In this document: one piece after another, positions 45,560 through 55,839 of the stretch | Position numbering within the stretch: the stretch's first letter is position 1 | Layout of the letters: each line of letters starts with the position of its first letter | Assembly (NCBI GenBank): GCA_018398805.1 | Contig: JAGFBZ010000863.1 | Span: forward strand, 1,862,501 to 1,926,500 | Origin: Hirundichthys speculiger | Taxonomy: Eukaryota > Chordata > Actinopteri > Beloniformes > Exocoetidae | Length of the DNA stretch: 64,000 nt | Direction: 5' to 3' | Position numbers and translations under genes: made by a program | Notes under the pieces: model-generated | The model's input: the letters and a program-made list of their open reading frames with translations, nothing else | Told to the model about the DNA's origin: nothing | The model's database searches: none

Positions 45560-46863
45560 GGGCATAACTCTAACTTTTTAGATTTTCACCAACTTGCTCC
45601 CTGCTCTCACAACAGATCATCTGCAAACATCATAGTCCATGGAAATTCCTGTCTAATCTCATCTGTCAGTCTGTCCATCACCATAGCAAACAAGAAGAGG
45701 CTCAGAGCTGATCCTTGATGCAGTCCCACCTCCACCTTGTACTCCTCTGTCACACCTACAGCACACCTCATTGGCCATGGTTACATGATGTTTTTTTTTT
45801 AATTCGGAATTAATTATTCTGAATTAAATAATTCAGAATTAAACTAGTTTCCTTCAAGTTTACATGGAAATAGTAATTCTGAATTGAGGTTTACATGGAA
45901 AACACATTTGATCGGCTTTATCCAATTCCGCTTAAGGTCTGGAGGTTGGGAAGGGTTCTGATTGGATGGAGGGGCGGATGTCTTTACGTATTTACGTCTG
46001 CCAGAAGAAAACAAATTTGATTAGCAGCAACATGGAGGACTACATTATTAGCATCCTTTTTAGATTTGTTTTGATTTTATTTTTTAAGCAGCAGCGCAAC
46101 ATAATGTCGATGATTTTCTTTCGAAAACAAGCCCAGAATATAAGCGTCATCGCGACAGACGGGCAAGGGAACGAGCATACGCAGAAAAGACCAGAATTAT
46201 TTTAAAGCAGAATGAGTGTATACATGACCGCGGAATTATTCTATTTGGATTTAAAATCAGAATAAACCAGCCACTTACCTCAGAATTAAGTTTAATTTGG
46301 AATGGACATTTTCATTCAGAATTAGGTGTTTGCACAGTAATTTTCAATCATTTTAAATTGGATTTAATTTTAATTCTGAATTAAAGAGGAATTAAACTTC
46401 CCATGTAAATGCACCAAGTGTCTTACAGCTCTCCTACATGTCCTGTACCATACTTCTCTGCTGCTCCAGATTTCCATACTATAGCTCTTTTCTTGGGCAC
46501 CCTGTCATATGCTTTTTCAAGTTCTACAAAGACACAATGCAGCTCCTTCTGACGTTCTCTGTATTTCTCTGTCAACATCCTCAAAGCAAATGTTCCATCT
46601 GTAGTACTTTTCTTTGGCATGAAACCATACTGCTGTTCACAAATTCTAACCTTTGTCCTTAGTCTAGCTTCCACTAGTCTGTCTCATAACTTAATTGTGT
46701 GGCTCATGAACTTTATTCCTCTATAGTTGCCACAACTCTGCATGTCTCCCTTGTTATTAAAAATCGGCACCGGCACACTTCTCCATTCCTCAGGCATCCT
46801 CTCACTCTCTAAGATCTTGCTAAATGTCCTTTTCAGAAGATCTCCTGCTGTTACATCATCTAC
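45560..46863 (-). pseudogene. LINE reverse transcriptase, split by a MITE
   Basis: Upstream of the MITE: ILESERMPEEWRSVPVPIF, NNKGDMQSCGNYRGI, CEQQYGFMPKKSTTDGTFAL and LHCVFVELEKAYDRVP, the fingers and motif-A regions (the motif-A aspartate is now glutamate in VFVELEKAYD). Downstream of it, minus-strand translation resumes with VGLHQGSALSLFLFAMVMDR (motif B) and WTMMFADD (about 45,614-45,628), the intact catalytic FADD box, after which the frame fails. The polymerase would copy the LINE RNA at the nicked target; here it is clearly dead. Confidence 0.88.
45771..46417. mobile_element. MITE of 647 bp inserted in the LINE
   Basis: The ends TTGGCCATGGTTACATGATG (left) and TTGGTGCATTTACATGGGA (right, inverted) are imperfect terminal repeats. 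Inward, both sides carry multiple ATTCTGAATTAA-type palindromic words. LINE sequence continues on both sides (GCACACCTCA on the left; GTGTCTTACAGCTCTCC on the right), which fixes the boundaries. A 57-codon plus-strand frame starts at the ATG at 46,032 (MEDYIISILFRFVLILFF) and may be a transposase leftover. Its family is unclear; PIF/Harbinger is one possibility. Confidence 0.75.
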
Positions 46864-46864
46864 A

Positions 46865-47460
46865 CAAAGTATAGAGCACCTGTGTGCTGTCACCTCCACT
46901 CATATAAGTCACCCTATGTTCCTGCCTCTTCTGGAAGAAAGTATTCATTACAGCCATATCCATTCTTTTTGCAAAGTCTAGCCACATCTGTCTTTCTGCA
47001 TTCTTATTTTGAATGCCAACCCTGCCCATCACTTCCTCATCAGCTCTGTTGCTTTCTCCAATATGACCATTGAAGTCTGTACCAATCACTACTCTCTCAT
47101 CTCTCATTATTTTATCTATATCACTCCGTAATTCTCCTTCACTTCTAACTCACATCCTACCTGTGGGGCATAACAACATCACACCTTCAATCTCTAGCCT
47201 CAGACTCATCACTATCTGACACTATTTTCACCTCCAGAACATTCCCAACAAGCTCTTCCTTCCAGACAACTCCAACTCTATTTCTCCTCCCATCCACACC
47301 ATGGTAAAACAGCTTGCTGCTAATCTTTTATTCTGCTATCTTTCCACCTGGTCTTCTTAACACCTGGTCTTCTTAACACACAGAATATTCCACCTTCCTC
47401 ATCTGCATCATGTCAACCAACTCTCTAGCTTTTCATGTCGTAGTCCCAATATTTCAAGTC
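46865..47460 (-). pseudogene. LINE endonuclease domain remnant
   Basis: Minus-strand pieces in several frames read KARELVDMMQMRKVEYSVC, FYHGVDGRRNRVGVVW, MSLRLEIEGVM, then an 83-codon frame (46,856-47,107) with RVVIGTDFNGHIGESNRADE, DFAKRMDMAVMNTFFQKR and HRVTYMSGGDSTQVLYTLCR. D-F-N-G-H is the conserved catalytic block of APE-type endonucleases of LINEs, which nick the target DNA to prime reverse transcription. Frameshifts and stops disable it. Confidence 0.85.
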
Positions 47461-47790
47461 CCTACTCTCGGCCCTAGTGTCTTGCTTTTCCTCTTTTCTC
47501 TGCCTATGGACTTGCCTTCCACCTCTCCTTCCTCAACCAACAATAGTCCAATTGCCATTTGTGCCCTGTAGGTCAATAGTGCAGATGGCAGTCATTGTTA
47601 ACCTGGGCCTCAACGGATCTGGTTTGGCTTTTATGGGTCTTGAGATTCGCACGGCTAGTTTGGTATAGGTTTCATCTTGGATTCCCTTCCTGATACAACC
47701 CTCTGCATTTATTGAAGCTTGGGACTGGCTCAGAAAGGCACCAGCTTCTACCCTCCTGATGCTGCATTACTCTCAGATAACTTTACCACA

Positions 47791-48559
47791 GTAAAAGGCA
47801 AACTCACTGACCAATGAACTACTTGACCACCAACCTCACACACCAGAAGAAGGGATTGGTAAAAGATAATACCTTTTTTCTTTAAGTGTAATTGGCAATT
47901 CCAGTGACGCACTTACTGAACAGAGATGAACAGCTAAAAATTTGTGTCTTCTCTTTGAAATGTTAAGATGTAGAGTCAACTGCATGTAAAAGTACAATTT
48001 CCAGGTTTTTCCACTATGTTTGCTGAGATCATTGCAGGACACTCCACTGTTAGCCTTCTGAAGATGTCTCACACAGACATAAGTACATCTCTCTTTTAAA
48101 AACATGTGCTCTACCCAACCTCTTGTTTTCTTGGCTGCTTCTTTATTTATACCTGTGTCATGGACAACCATTCATCACTGACATATGAGATGACTATTGC
48201 TCCCACCAGCAGTGTGCATATTTTTTTAGTATGCATGGGTGTGATTGCACTGTCATCATCTATCCATGAAACACTGACTTTATGTTCCCTGAATGTCGCC
48301 AAGGTTTAAATTTCAATCAAGCTTATGTGGCTTTAATTTTCAAGGTGCTGGTGGTGAACAAGCCCCCCCACACACACACATACATATATATGTATATGTG
48401 AGTGTTTGTTGGGTTAATTGGTTCTTCAAAATATAAAGTAATGAAGCATTTGTAATGACTCACTTATTAAATGTTGCTGCTACATTTAATTACATTACCT
48501 CAAAACCTTGTCATCTTCGTGGTGATGGTATATTCACCATTCATTGCAATCACTCATAA
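47791..48559. other. unannotated stretch
   Basis: Short ATAT/CA runs at about 48,367-48,399. No gene is recognised. Confidence 0.35.
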
Positions 48560-48590
48560 CCCCCCCCCCCCCCCCCCCCCCCCCAAACAC

Positions 48591-48619
<29 letters not shown>
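48560..48619. repeat. 25-C homopolymer plus (CA)n
   Basis: An uninterrupted run of 25 C (48,560-48,584) is followed by AAACAC and about 13 CA units. The G-rich complement is a potential quadruplex. Assembly errors are common at such runs, so the true length may differ. Confidence 0.9.
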
Positions 48620-48621
<2 letters not shown>

Positions 48622-49716
48622 CATGTAACATAAGCTTGGGCTGATCTGAACCACAAGGTTTATTGAGCATTTTCCCAGTATGGCGTGTGAAAAAGAGGAG
48701 TAAATTAAACCACTTTAAACCCTCGATATCTTACATGACCTTTATTCAAGCTAGGAAAGACATCTTGAAAAAAAGAACAGCAGAGGAGACGAAAGTAATG
48801 GCACAAAACATTACTATTATATGTGTGGCTGGAGTGTCTGAGAAGCTTGAAAGCTTTCATGGTAGGTTGAAGCACCCAAACACAAGCTGGCCATGTTGCA
48901 TCTTCACCTTCTTGTGCAAATGAATGCACAGACTTTTTTATATACTGGAGCCTAAAAAACAATTCTGTATAAATATCTTAAAGGATTACCATGATTCTGA
49001 ATGTACCTGTTTCTAAATGAAAATGATATACTCCTCTTTAGAGAGTAAAGTACATATTTTGGATAAAACAGAAAGATAGTTGTTAGGAAATTAAGAGCAG
49101 ATGACTTTTTAAATTCCAATTAAAAATAAATCTGTATGTTACTAATATTTTCAACTAGGAAATTAATAAATAAATTAAACAGACGTTTTTTTTTTTTTTA
49201 AAAGGGAACAAATTAAAGTAATTATTCAGTATCACCCAACATGAATAATTAAAGTAACTGATATATCATATTGCCTGGTTAAAAAAAAAAGGACAAATGG
49301 ACAAAGATAGACACAGAGATATGTGCCACTGTTACTGTCATTATGCATATGATATACTGAAAAGGAGAGTAGAGTGTGAAAAAAAAAGTGTCCAGTGGGA
49401 ATTTCCAAATAAAACACAATGTGAAATAGCGATCATACACTTTTCATTAAAATAAGAAAGAGAAAAAAAAGATAAAGATCACTTTTCAGATGGCTGCCAC
49501 TTCCTGCTGATGATGCAACGCCACAGCTTGGTGTGATGGGAAGATGCAAGATTGACTGTCAATTCAATGGTACCACAGGATTATCTGTTAATCCCAGACT
49601 CTATAGAAACATGTGTTGTGATGTTTCAACTTGGCTGGCCTCAAAATTATCACGTTCCTCTAAATTTCCTTGTTCTTTGAGTCAGGGTTTTTAATCAGAT
49701 TCTGGTATCCAAGTTA
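48620..49716. other. unannotated AT-rich stretch
   Basis: No recognisable feature; A/T homopolymers at about 49,187 and 49,280. Confidence 0.4.
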
Positions 49717-49724
49717 CTGTAGAT

Positions 49725-50193
49725 CAGTGCTTCGCAATTATTTTCTGCTGCGCCCCCCCCCCCCACCAGGAAGAAGAAACAAATAATAACTTCATCAAAA
49801 TTGTTTTTTAGTCTGTAAAGATTTAAAGTGCATCAATCTCACCGAAGTGACAGTGAAGCCAAGCGCTACATCAGCATCGTAATATTTCCTCGTCTTAACT
49901 TTCTGTTGACTTTCATTTGTCTCATTAGCTCCGTCTCTCTCCGCCTTTCTTTTCATTCCTGTTAAATATTTTTTCCGTGGTGTCTCTTGAGGGTTTGTTC
50001 TCCTGCACTGTACTGCGTGCGTACATGTCGGTGCAAAAAAACAAAAAAACGAAAAAACAAAAACGACACCATAGAGCTAATACTCCCTGGGCACACTGTG
50101 ACAATGAGAGCGCCACTGCTGCCTACTGGAGTATATGTGCAATTACACTTTAATCCAGTAAGGTGGCCGGACCCCACTCTTTGAGAAGGACTG
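49725..50193 (-). mobile_element. hAT transposon internal-deletion derivative
   Basis: CTGTAGAT is duplicated exactly on both sides (49,717-49,724 and 50,194-50,201). The ends CAGTGCTTCGCAA and, inverted, CAGTCCTTCTCAA match at 11 of 13 positions. An 8-bp duplication and CAGxG ends define hAT. The minus strand still holds the start of the transposase gene, so this 469-bp element is a deletion derivative of an autonomous element rather than an unrelated MITE. Confidence 0.9.
49795..49956 (-). pseudogene. hAT transposase N-terminus (53 codons), truncated
   Basis: From the ATG at 49,954-49,956 the minus strand reads MKRKAERDGANETNESQQ, then KVKTRKYYDADVALGFTVTS. That wording, with a basic start, an acidic linker and R-K-Y..LGFT, is the N-terminus of fish hAT transposases of the ZBED5/SCAND3 type. 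After VTS the reading continues as VRLMHFKSL to a TGA at 49,795-49,797 without further homology. The switch occurs at TCG|GTGAGA, a good splice-donor sequence, so the parent gene may have had an intron here; that is inference. No BED finger or catalytic residues remain. Confidence 0.7.
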
Positions 50194-50201
50194 CTGTAGA
50201 T

Positions 50202-51330
50202 AGTTTTGCCTAATACTGGCAGTAAAATTAGCTATCTAGATGTCAGATGAATAGCCAGGTGGCGTAGCTTGCTGAGTTTAATACAAGATAATTCTCAGTT
50301 GTACTGTGATGGATGGCAACCTGTTCAGATGTAGTCCATTTGTCACCCAGTGACAGCTCCAGCCACTAAGACCCTGTTCAAGTTAAAGTGGATAAAGAAA
50401 ATGAATGACAATTTCTCTTTTAACAGGTTTCAATCAAACATTTTCTAATACTTGTAATGTGTCTACATGCAGCTACCTAGACTTTAACTGAAACTAAATA
50501 ATGAAATTAATTAACGTGTCAAGGATTATATGTTATATGCTTCATCCCCATGGGGATATTGCTGTTAGATACAGATGCTGCACATAAATAGCTGCATCCA
50601 CCGGGTTAGTAAAATTTAAATGAATAAATGAATCAAGAAGAAAAATAGACTGCTTTCTTACAAGCAGGACAGATGGCGGTAAATTAACTCCAAAGAAGCC
50701 CATGAATTTGAAATCAAAGTCTGTTTACTAGACATCCCAATTTCAGCACTAATACCACTCAAGGTGCTTTGCCTCTAAGGGAAAGATATATATAAAAATA
50801 TATATTTTATTCCCACCCCCTCCGTGCCTGTTAAGTTCGATATCGGCAGCCTCAGGCAAATCAAGGTTCTAGTGATGAGCTTCAGAGTGTTGGCACTAAT
50901 CTACTCAGCACAACTGCTGGAGCTCTTATGTTAGACAGAGATACAAACAGGCCAGGGGGTCAGTGAATACATCCGAGTTGGTATCATTTATTTGAAATTG
51001 TGGCAGCGACTGTAAAAGTAAAGTCCTTGGGGCAATGTTCTTTAGCCCCCATTATCTGAAGAATAGTAAGAAAAAAAGCAGGAATCATCTTTTAATCATA
51101 CTGTTGAAATATGTTCATAATTACCTGAGGGAAATGTACTCACTCCAGTGACTAGGAAGGTTACCCAGCTATATCAGACATAATTACAATTACAGAATTT
51201 CATATTGTTATTAGGTGTGTGTGAGCTAAGCAGTGAGTGAGTGAAAAAGAGACAGTAAGAGAGAAAGACACCAAATGCGAGGATGAATCGCTGTCACTGT
51301 CTATTCATATGAGTCTATGTATTCCAGATA
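50202..51330. other. unannotated stretch with one retroposon remnant
   Basis: A degenerate plus-strand (GGAT)n-type retroposon lies at about 50,310-50,400 (GGATGGCAACCTGTTCAGA, GTGACAGCTCCAGCC, TAAAGTGGATAAAGAAAATG). The rest is unique; 50,520-50,720 and 51,110-51,220 could be conserved noncoding DNA, on texture only. Confidence 0.4.
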
Positions 51331-51334
51331 CCGT

Positions 51335-52012
51335 ATATTGTAAAACCTTGATTACAAAGAAATTGGGATGCTGGATAAAACATAAATAAAAAGCAATGTA
51401 TAATGCAATTATTTCACACCCAATAAAACACAAAGAACATATCAGACATTGAAACTGAGGCATTTTGCAATTTCATTGAAAAAATTAACTCATTTTGACT
51501 TTGATGGCAGCAACACATCTAAAAAAAAAGTTAGAACAGAGTGATGTTCACTATTGTGTCGCGTCACCTCGTCTCTTAACAACTGTCTGTAAATGCCTGG
51601 GAATTGAAGAGACCAGTTGATGGAGTTTTAAGAGGGAAATGTCCCATTCTTGTCTCATGCAGGATGTCCAGCTGTCTTTGTTGCTGGATTTTTTGTTTTA
51701 TCCATCCATCCATCCATCCATTTTCTATACCCGTTTCATCCTTGAAGGGTCACGGGGATCTGCTGGAGCCTATCCCAGCCGTCTACGGGCGAAAGGCAGG
51801 GGTTAACCCTGGACAGGTCGATTTTTTGTTTTATGTTGCACCAAATTATTTGTATTGGTGAAAGGTCTGGACTGCAGGCAGGCCAGTTCTGCACCCAGAC
51901 TCTTCTCTTGCAATGCTATGGTGTTGGAATGACTTTTTTGACATGTGTTGTTGCCATCAAAGTGAAAATGAGCAAATATTTTCCATGAAATGGTCAAATG
52001 TCTCAGTTTCAA
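51335..52012. mobile_element. mariner/Tc1-type nonautonomous element with long inverted repeats
   Basis: The left arm 51,449-51,536 and right arm 51,922-52,012 are inverted copies sharing TTGAAACTGAG, CTCATTTT(G/C)ACTTTGATGGC and AACAACACAT. The outer left edge, CCTTGATTACAAAGAAATTG then GGATGCTGG, and the interior (GAATTGAAGAGACCAGTTG, GGTGAAAGGTCTGGACTGC) match a very common fish mariner-type family. The right outer end is eroded. There is no transposase frame. A retroposon is nested at 51,702-51,819. Confidence 0.75.
51702..51819 (-). mobile_element. (GGAT)n-tailed retroposon with perfect 15-bp target duplication
   Basis: GATTTTTTGTTTTAT occurs exactly at 51,687-51,701 and again at 51,820-51,834, flanking a 118-bp insert. 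Read on the minus strand the insert runs CGACCTGTCCAGGGTTAACC, GGGATAGGCTCCAGCAGATC, GTATAGAAA and (ATGG)n, with the repeat at its 3' end. A duplication of this length and an end repeat indicate target-primed reverse transcription of a strongly 5'-truncated copy. The host mariner-type element is necessarily older. Confidence 0.92.
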
Positions 52013-52054
52013 AAGCTCATATGGTTTTTATGTTCCATTTGGAATACAGTATCC

Positions 52055-52079
52055 ATACACACACACACACACACACACA
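52055..52079. repeat. (CA)n microsatellite
   Basis: About 12 CA units; another impure TA/CA run lies at 52,316-52,340. Confidence 0.9.
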
Positions 52080-53080
52080 AGTATAAATACATATTGTACA
52101 TTGTTCACTTTTCACATCTTGATTGTACTGCTATGGCAGAGTCTTGTACATAGGAATTTGACCATCAGTACACATAATGTGTGTACATGATGTGTGACTA
52201 GAGGGGTCTGAACACTCACTAAATTTAGCAACAAAGCCGCTAAGTTGGCAACCCTGCTTTTTCTTCTTCTTTTTTGACTTTTTCACAGCACTGCATGCAT
52301 ATGTATGTGTATGTTTATATATATACACACACACACACACAAGATACTATTATACTAGCTGGAGTCCATATCGTTATTCATTCTGTCATTGTGCTTTATG
52401 CGTTTTACCCAGGAACTCCAAGGTCTACCAGTACTGCAGAATGCCCTGTCCTGAGAGAAAAGCCAAGGAGAAGTGCATTATTGAATTTCTTGGTGCTGGA
52501 ATAATAGATCTTTCATCATGTAAAAAAAAGAAACACTAGTATGCAGAAAAATTTTTTTTTTCCTTTTCCTTTAATCCTCTCAGCTGTTGGGTTTCTTCAT
52601 GGTGCCACCATTCTCTCCAAACTCGTCCTCCAAACTGCACTGCAGGAAGTAGATGTCCAAGAGGGATGTTCATGAAAGACCAGTTTCAATGCTCCAAGAG
52701 AACATTTTTAGTATCTTCTAAGGGTATTCGGACTCTCGTCACCATGGCTTCCTTCAGTTCCATCCAACTCAGCATACCTTGGTTGATTTTATTTGCATGG
52801 TTTTAACTCTGTATTATCAGAATGTTCAAGAAATGTTCTGAAAAGCCTCCAACTAATCCAAAATGCTGCAGAAACAGTTCTTGAGTTTCTGCTCATTGGC
52901 TCTGTATAAGATGTAGAAGATCATTTAAAATCTTTTTTGTTGCATAAAACTCTTAATCACTATGGTTATAGTGTCATATCATTGCAACAGAAGAATTTGC
53001 TGTAAATTTCAAGGCTGACCTGGAATTATGATCACAATATTATAATTACCGCAGCCTTACCTGTGGTTGGAAAATGCTAC
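52080..53080. other. unannotated stretch with weak LINE traces
   Basis: Around 52,850-52,880 the words CCAACTAATCCAAAATGCTG and CAGAAACAGTTCTTG resemble the L-I-Q-N-A-A block of L2-like LINEs. This may be a separate, more decayed insertion. The rest is unrecognised. Confidence 0.35.
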
Positions 53081-53084
53081 TGCA

Positions 53085-53765
53085 AGAGTTTTAATGAGAA
53101 TTCAGAGGACAGATCGTATTTCTCTCATTTTAGCCTTTCTCCTTAAATCTATTTAAACTTTAAAATTCTGCTGCTCACATGTTAAGTCCTTAAGGGCTAA
53201 TTGTTCCAGACTGTAGGTTTACTTGTTTACTAGATTTTCTAAAAGTATAATGGGAGTTTGGGGTTGGCATGTAGACATCCTCTACTTTTAAGTTTAGAAA
53301 GAACTTTCCTCTTTGATAAAGCTTACAGTTATTCTTGGCTCAGGCGACTGAACCATCCCTTTGTTATGTGGTTGTAGCCTCAGGCTCCTCAGGGACCTCC
53401 CATGATGCATTGAGTACCTTCCCTCTACCTCTTACTCTTATTTATTTCTCTCTTTAAGCATTTATATGCAATTACTGCATGCTAGACTTTGTTTCTATGT
53501 GTGTTTTTTTTATTTTAGTTTGTTTGTTTGTTTGTTTTTTCTTCCCCCCACGTAGCTTGTACTTTTATTTCCTTATGGGTATCTCTTGCTCTAGAGCTGA
53601 ATTTTTTATGATCTGCAGTTACTGGCCCTGCCATCAACAAACAAGCACTGCTCTTTGTTTCTTGTTGGTGTCTTGCACTCTTTGTCTCTTATCCCCCCCA
53701 CTCACCCCCAAACCCCCACGCCAAACCAGACGCTCTCCTCAAGTTCTCCACCCCTGAAAATGATC
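53085..53765 (+). mobile_element. L2-like LINE, 3' end
   Basis: Plus-strand translation of about 53,075-53,180 gives N-A-T-A-R-V-L-M-R-I-Q-R-T-D-R-I with ISLILA, then FKILLL-type wording: the conserved thumb region of L2/CR1-style LINEs. Further on, AGAAAGAACTTTCCTCTTTG, GATAAAGCTTACAG, GCTCAGGCGACTGAACC and CCTCCCATGATGCATTGAG follow the 3' end of a LINE family common in spiny-rayed fish. Stops are frequent and the 5' part is absent. Confidence 0.7.
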
Positions 53766-54405
53766 ACTATCTACATGTAAATAAATAAGCTGAGCTTCCT
53801 AAGTACTTACAGTAGGTGTGCATGCCTTTCAAATGTTTACTTTGAATCACATGTTAGCTGACTTCATGTCGCCACCAGATTTCATCAAAACGATGCTAAA
53901 AGATTACCTGCAGGACGTCTTTCTGCGCTAGGTTTTCTCCACTGAGACCCGTAAGAAATACCTAGAAACACTGTATAAAAATCTCAGATAGATCCTTTCA
54001 AGTTCCTTCAAAGTGTGAGATCACGTAGTCTCTCAGATACAGCTTCCTTTCACATTTTCATACATCTGTGAAGCTGGACATACGATAGATGTAATTCAAT
54101 AGCATTTTTTTTTTTTTGTCAGAGACTACATTAAAGAAAGAGAAAATGCATGGATGATGATGGCCTGTGGCTCAGCATGTTAAGTGGGCCCTCCTTTGAT
54201 ATAATGACTGGTCTAAAGTCTAATGCGTTTTGTCACCGAACCACATTTTATCTCTATGCCTTCCTTTACAGTTTCCTTCCATGTCAGCTTGCTACCGTTG
54301 ATATGTATGAGTGGGCTATCATTTGCTTCATGTATTGCTTCTGCTTTTAACTCTGGTGTATATTATTCAAAAGGAGAGAGTTCTGCTATCACTCCCTGAT
54401 CTTTG
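53766..54405. other. unannotated stretch
   Basis: TCGCCACCAGATTTCATCAAAA at about 53,869 may be a further piece of the LINE 3' region. Nothing else is recognised. Confidence 0.35.
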
Positions 54406-54409
54406 CTGG

Positions 54410-54462
54410 ACTCTTCTTTTCCTTTCAGCTTTTCACTTCATGGGTCGCTACAGCGAATCAGT
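54410..54462 (-). mobile_element. RTE-like LINE or SINE tail fragment
   Basis: TTCTTTTCCTTTCAGC then TTTTCACTTCATGGGTCGC and TACAGCGAATCA is the same inverted 3' tail seen at 44,880-44,930 and, in plus orientation, at 4,360-4,390. Only the terminal 50 bp are present. Confidence 0.7.
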
Positions 54463-55835
54463 GGTGAAAGAATATCCAAAATTTATGTCCTTTACAAATC
54501 TTTTACTTCCATCATTGCATCACTTGAGGGATGGGTGCATGATAATTTATTGTGTCACAAGGATGTTAGAGGTGGACAGATAAAGGGAAGCAACAAATAC
54601 CATTTTAAGTGGCATGAGTCCCTGAAATTTAGGATTCGGACATGTTGCTCTTATGTCATGGCCCATTTATTAGTTTCAGTAATGCATGATAATGGCAGGA
54701 AATCATGATTTTTCTGATATGTACTTATACAGAGTGTACGTATTTGCATCTTGGGTTGTGCTTGCTGTTAGGAATGAATGTTGCCTGCCTTTTTTGTCCC
54801 ACATCTTGTTTTGTTGCTACAGGTTGAATTGGACATTTTTCATCCATCCATTTCACATATCAGTGTCATGTTGCCAAGTTTTTTTTTTTTTTTTTCTATG
54901 AAGTGCATGCTGCACACCGTTGGATATTTTAGGATCCTCAATCAAGCCAACCAGTATGTTTGTGGGTTGTTGAAAAAACTGTAGTAACTGGAGAAAAAAC
55001 AAACCAAAAAAAAAAGAAAAAAAAAAAAAAACAGGCACAAGACAAACAGAAAAAACACAAAAACCCCACAGAAAGGCCCCAGCAAAGATTTGAGCTCGCT
55101 CTGAGGCCGTTGCACAGGTACATTTTCACATGATCCTTAAATAGTGCCCTGGCAACAATTTTATTTTTAGATCAACATAGAAACAGAAGGCTGGTAGTTA
55201 TGGCAGATGTGATGGCAACACATTAAAAAAAAAAAGAAAAAGAAAAAAAGATAAAGTTTTTACAGCTGTGCTTGGCTATTAACCACTATGCCAGTTGGTC
55301 GAAAATTGCCTATAAATGATTTGTGTTTCTAAATTCAAATTGGCAACTGAAGAATCTGATATAATAGATCACATTAATTAAAAAGTCACATCAGTATCAC
55401 TCCACATAATTGATTTAGCTCTCAGTCATGATGTAACTTGACCACTGTGCTCTCTGTGACAGATCGTCACATTTTTGATCATATGTTGTCACTAACAGGG
55501 TTTTTTCATCTAGGTTTAATCAAGACATAAAAAAAAGTATGCAGTCCTTTTTTACTATTTATCATTATTATTATTTAAAATATGCATTTTTTGCATATTT
55601 TTTACATTGATTTGTAAGATTATGCTTTTTTTCCCCACTTTTAACAGGAGCTATCTGTATAAATAAGGGATCAAAATTGAGCAAGCAGCACAACATGCAA
55701 TGAACTAATGACATCACCATTGTCACCTCCTTTCCACCTCTGGAACAGTTGAGAAGTCCTATATTGGACTGGATCATCTCTAGTTCTCTCCCTTTTGTGT
55801 GTGTATATGAGTGAACTGTTCACTTTTTTGCAAAG
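54463..55835. other. unannotated stretch
   Basis: Contains T-rich (54,880-54,896) and long A-rich (54,993-55,075; 55,224-55,251) tracts. The A-rich tracts produce artefact frames on both strands. No gene is recognised. Confidence 0.4.
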
Positions 55836-55839
55836 TGAG

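Larger units (their letters stand above)
44880..47790 (-). mobile_element. RTE-like non-LTR retrotransposon, interrupted and internally deleted
   Basis: The minus strand carries, from right to left, a 5' noncoding region (about 47,560-47,790), an AP-type endonuclease (about 47,450-46,865), the reverse transcriptase (about 46,860-45,560), the C-terminal block (about 45,290-45,060) and a 3' end near 44,880. A 647-bp MITE (45,771-46,417) sits inside the reverse transcriptase. The endonuclease runs straight into the fingers region of the polymerase, so the linker between them is deleted. Short tail, protein order and motif wording suit the RTE clade, Expander-type; the name is by recognition only. 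A 16-bp direct repeat lies at about 47,347-47,380. Confidence 0.88.

Noticed and set aside
54853..55129. Phe-rich minus-strand frames as membrane peptides
   Set aside because: They derive from A-rich tracts on the plus strand.
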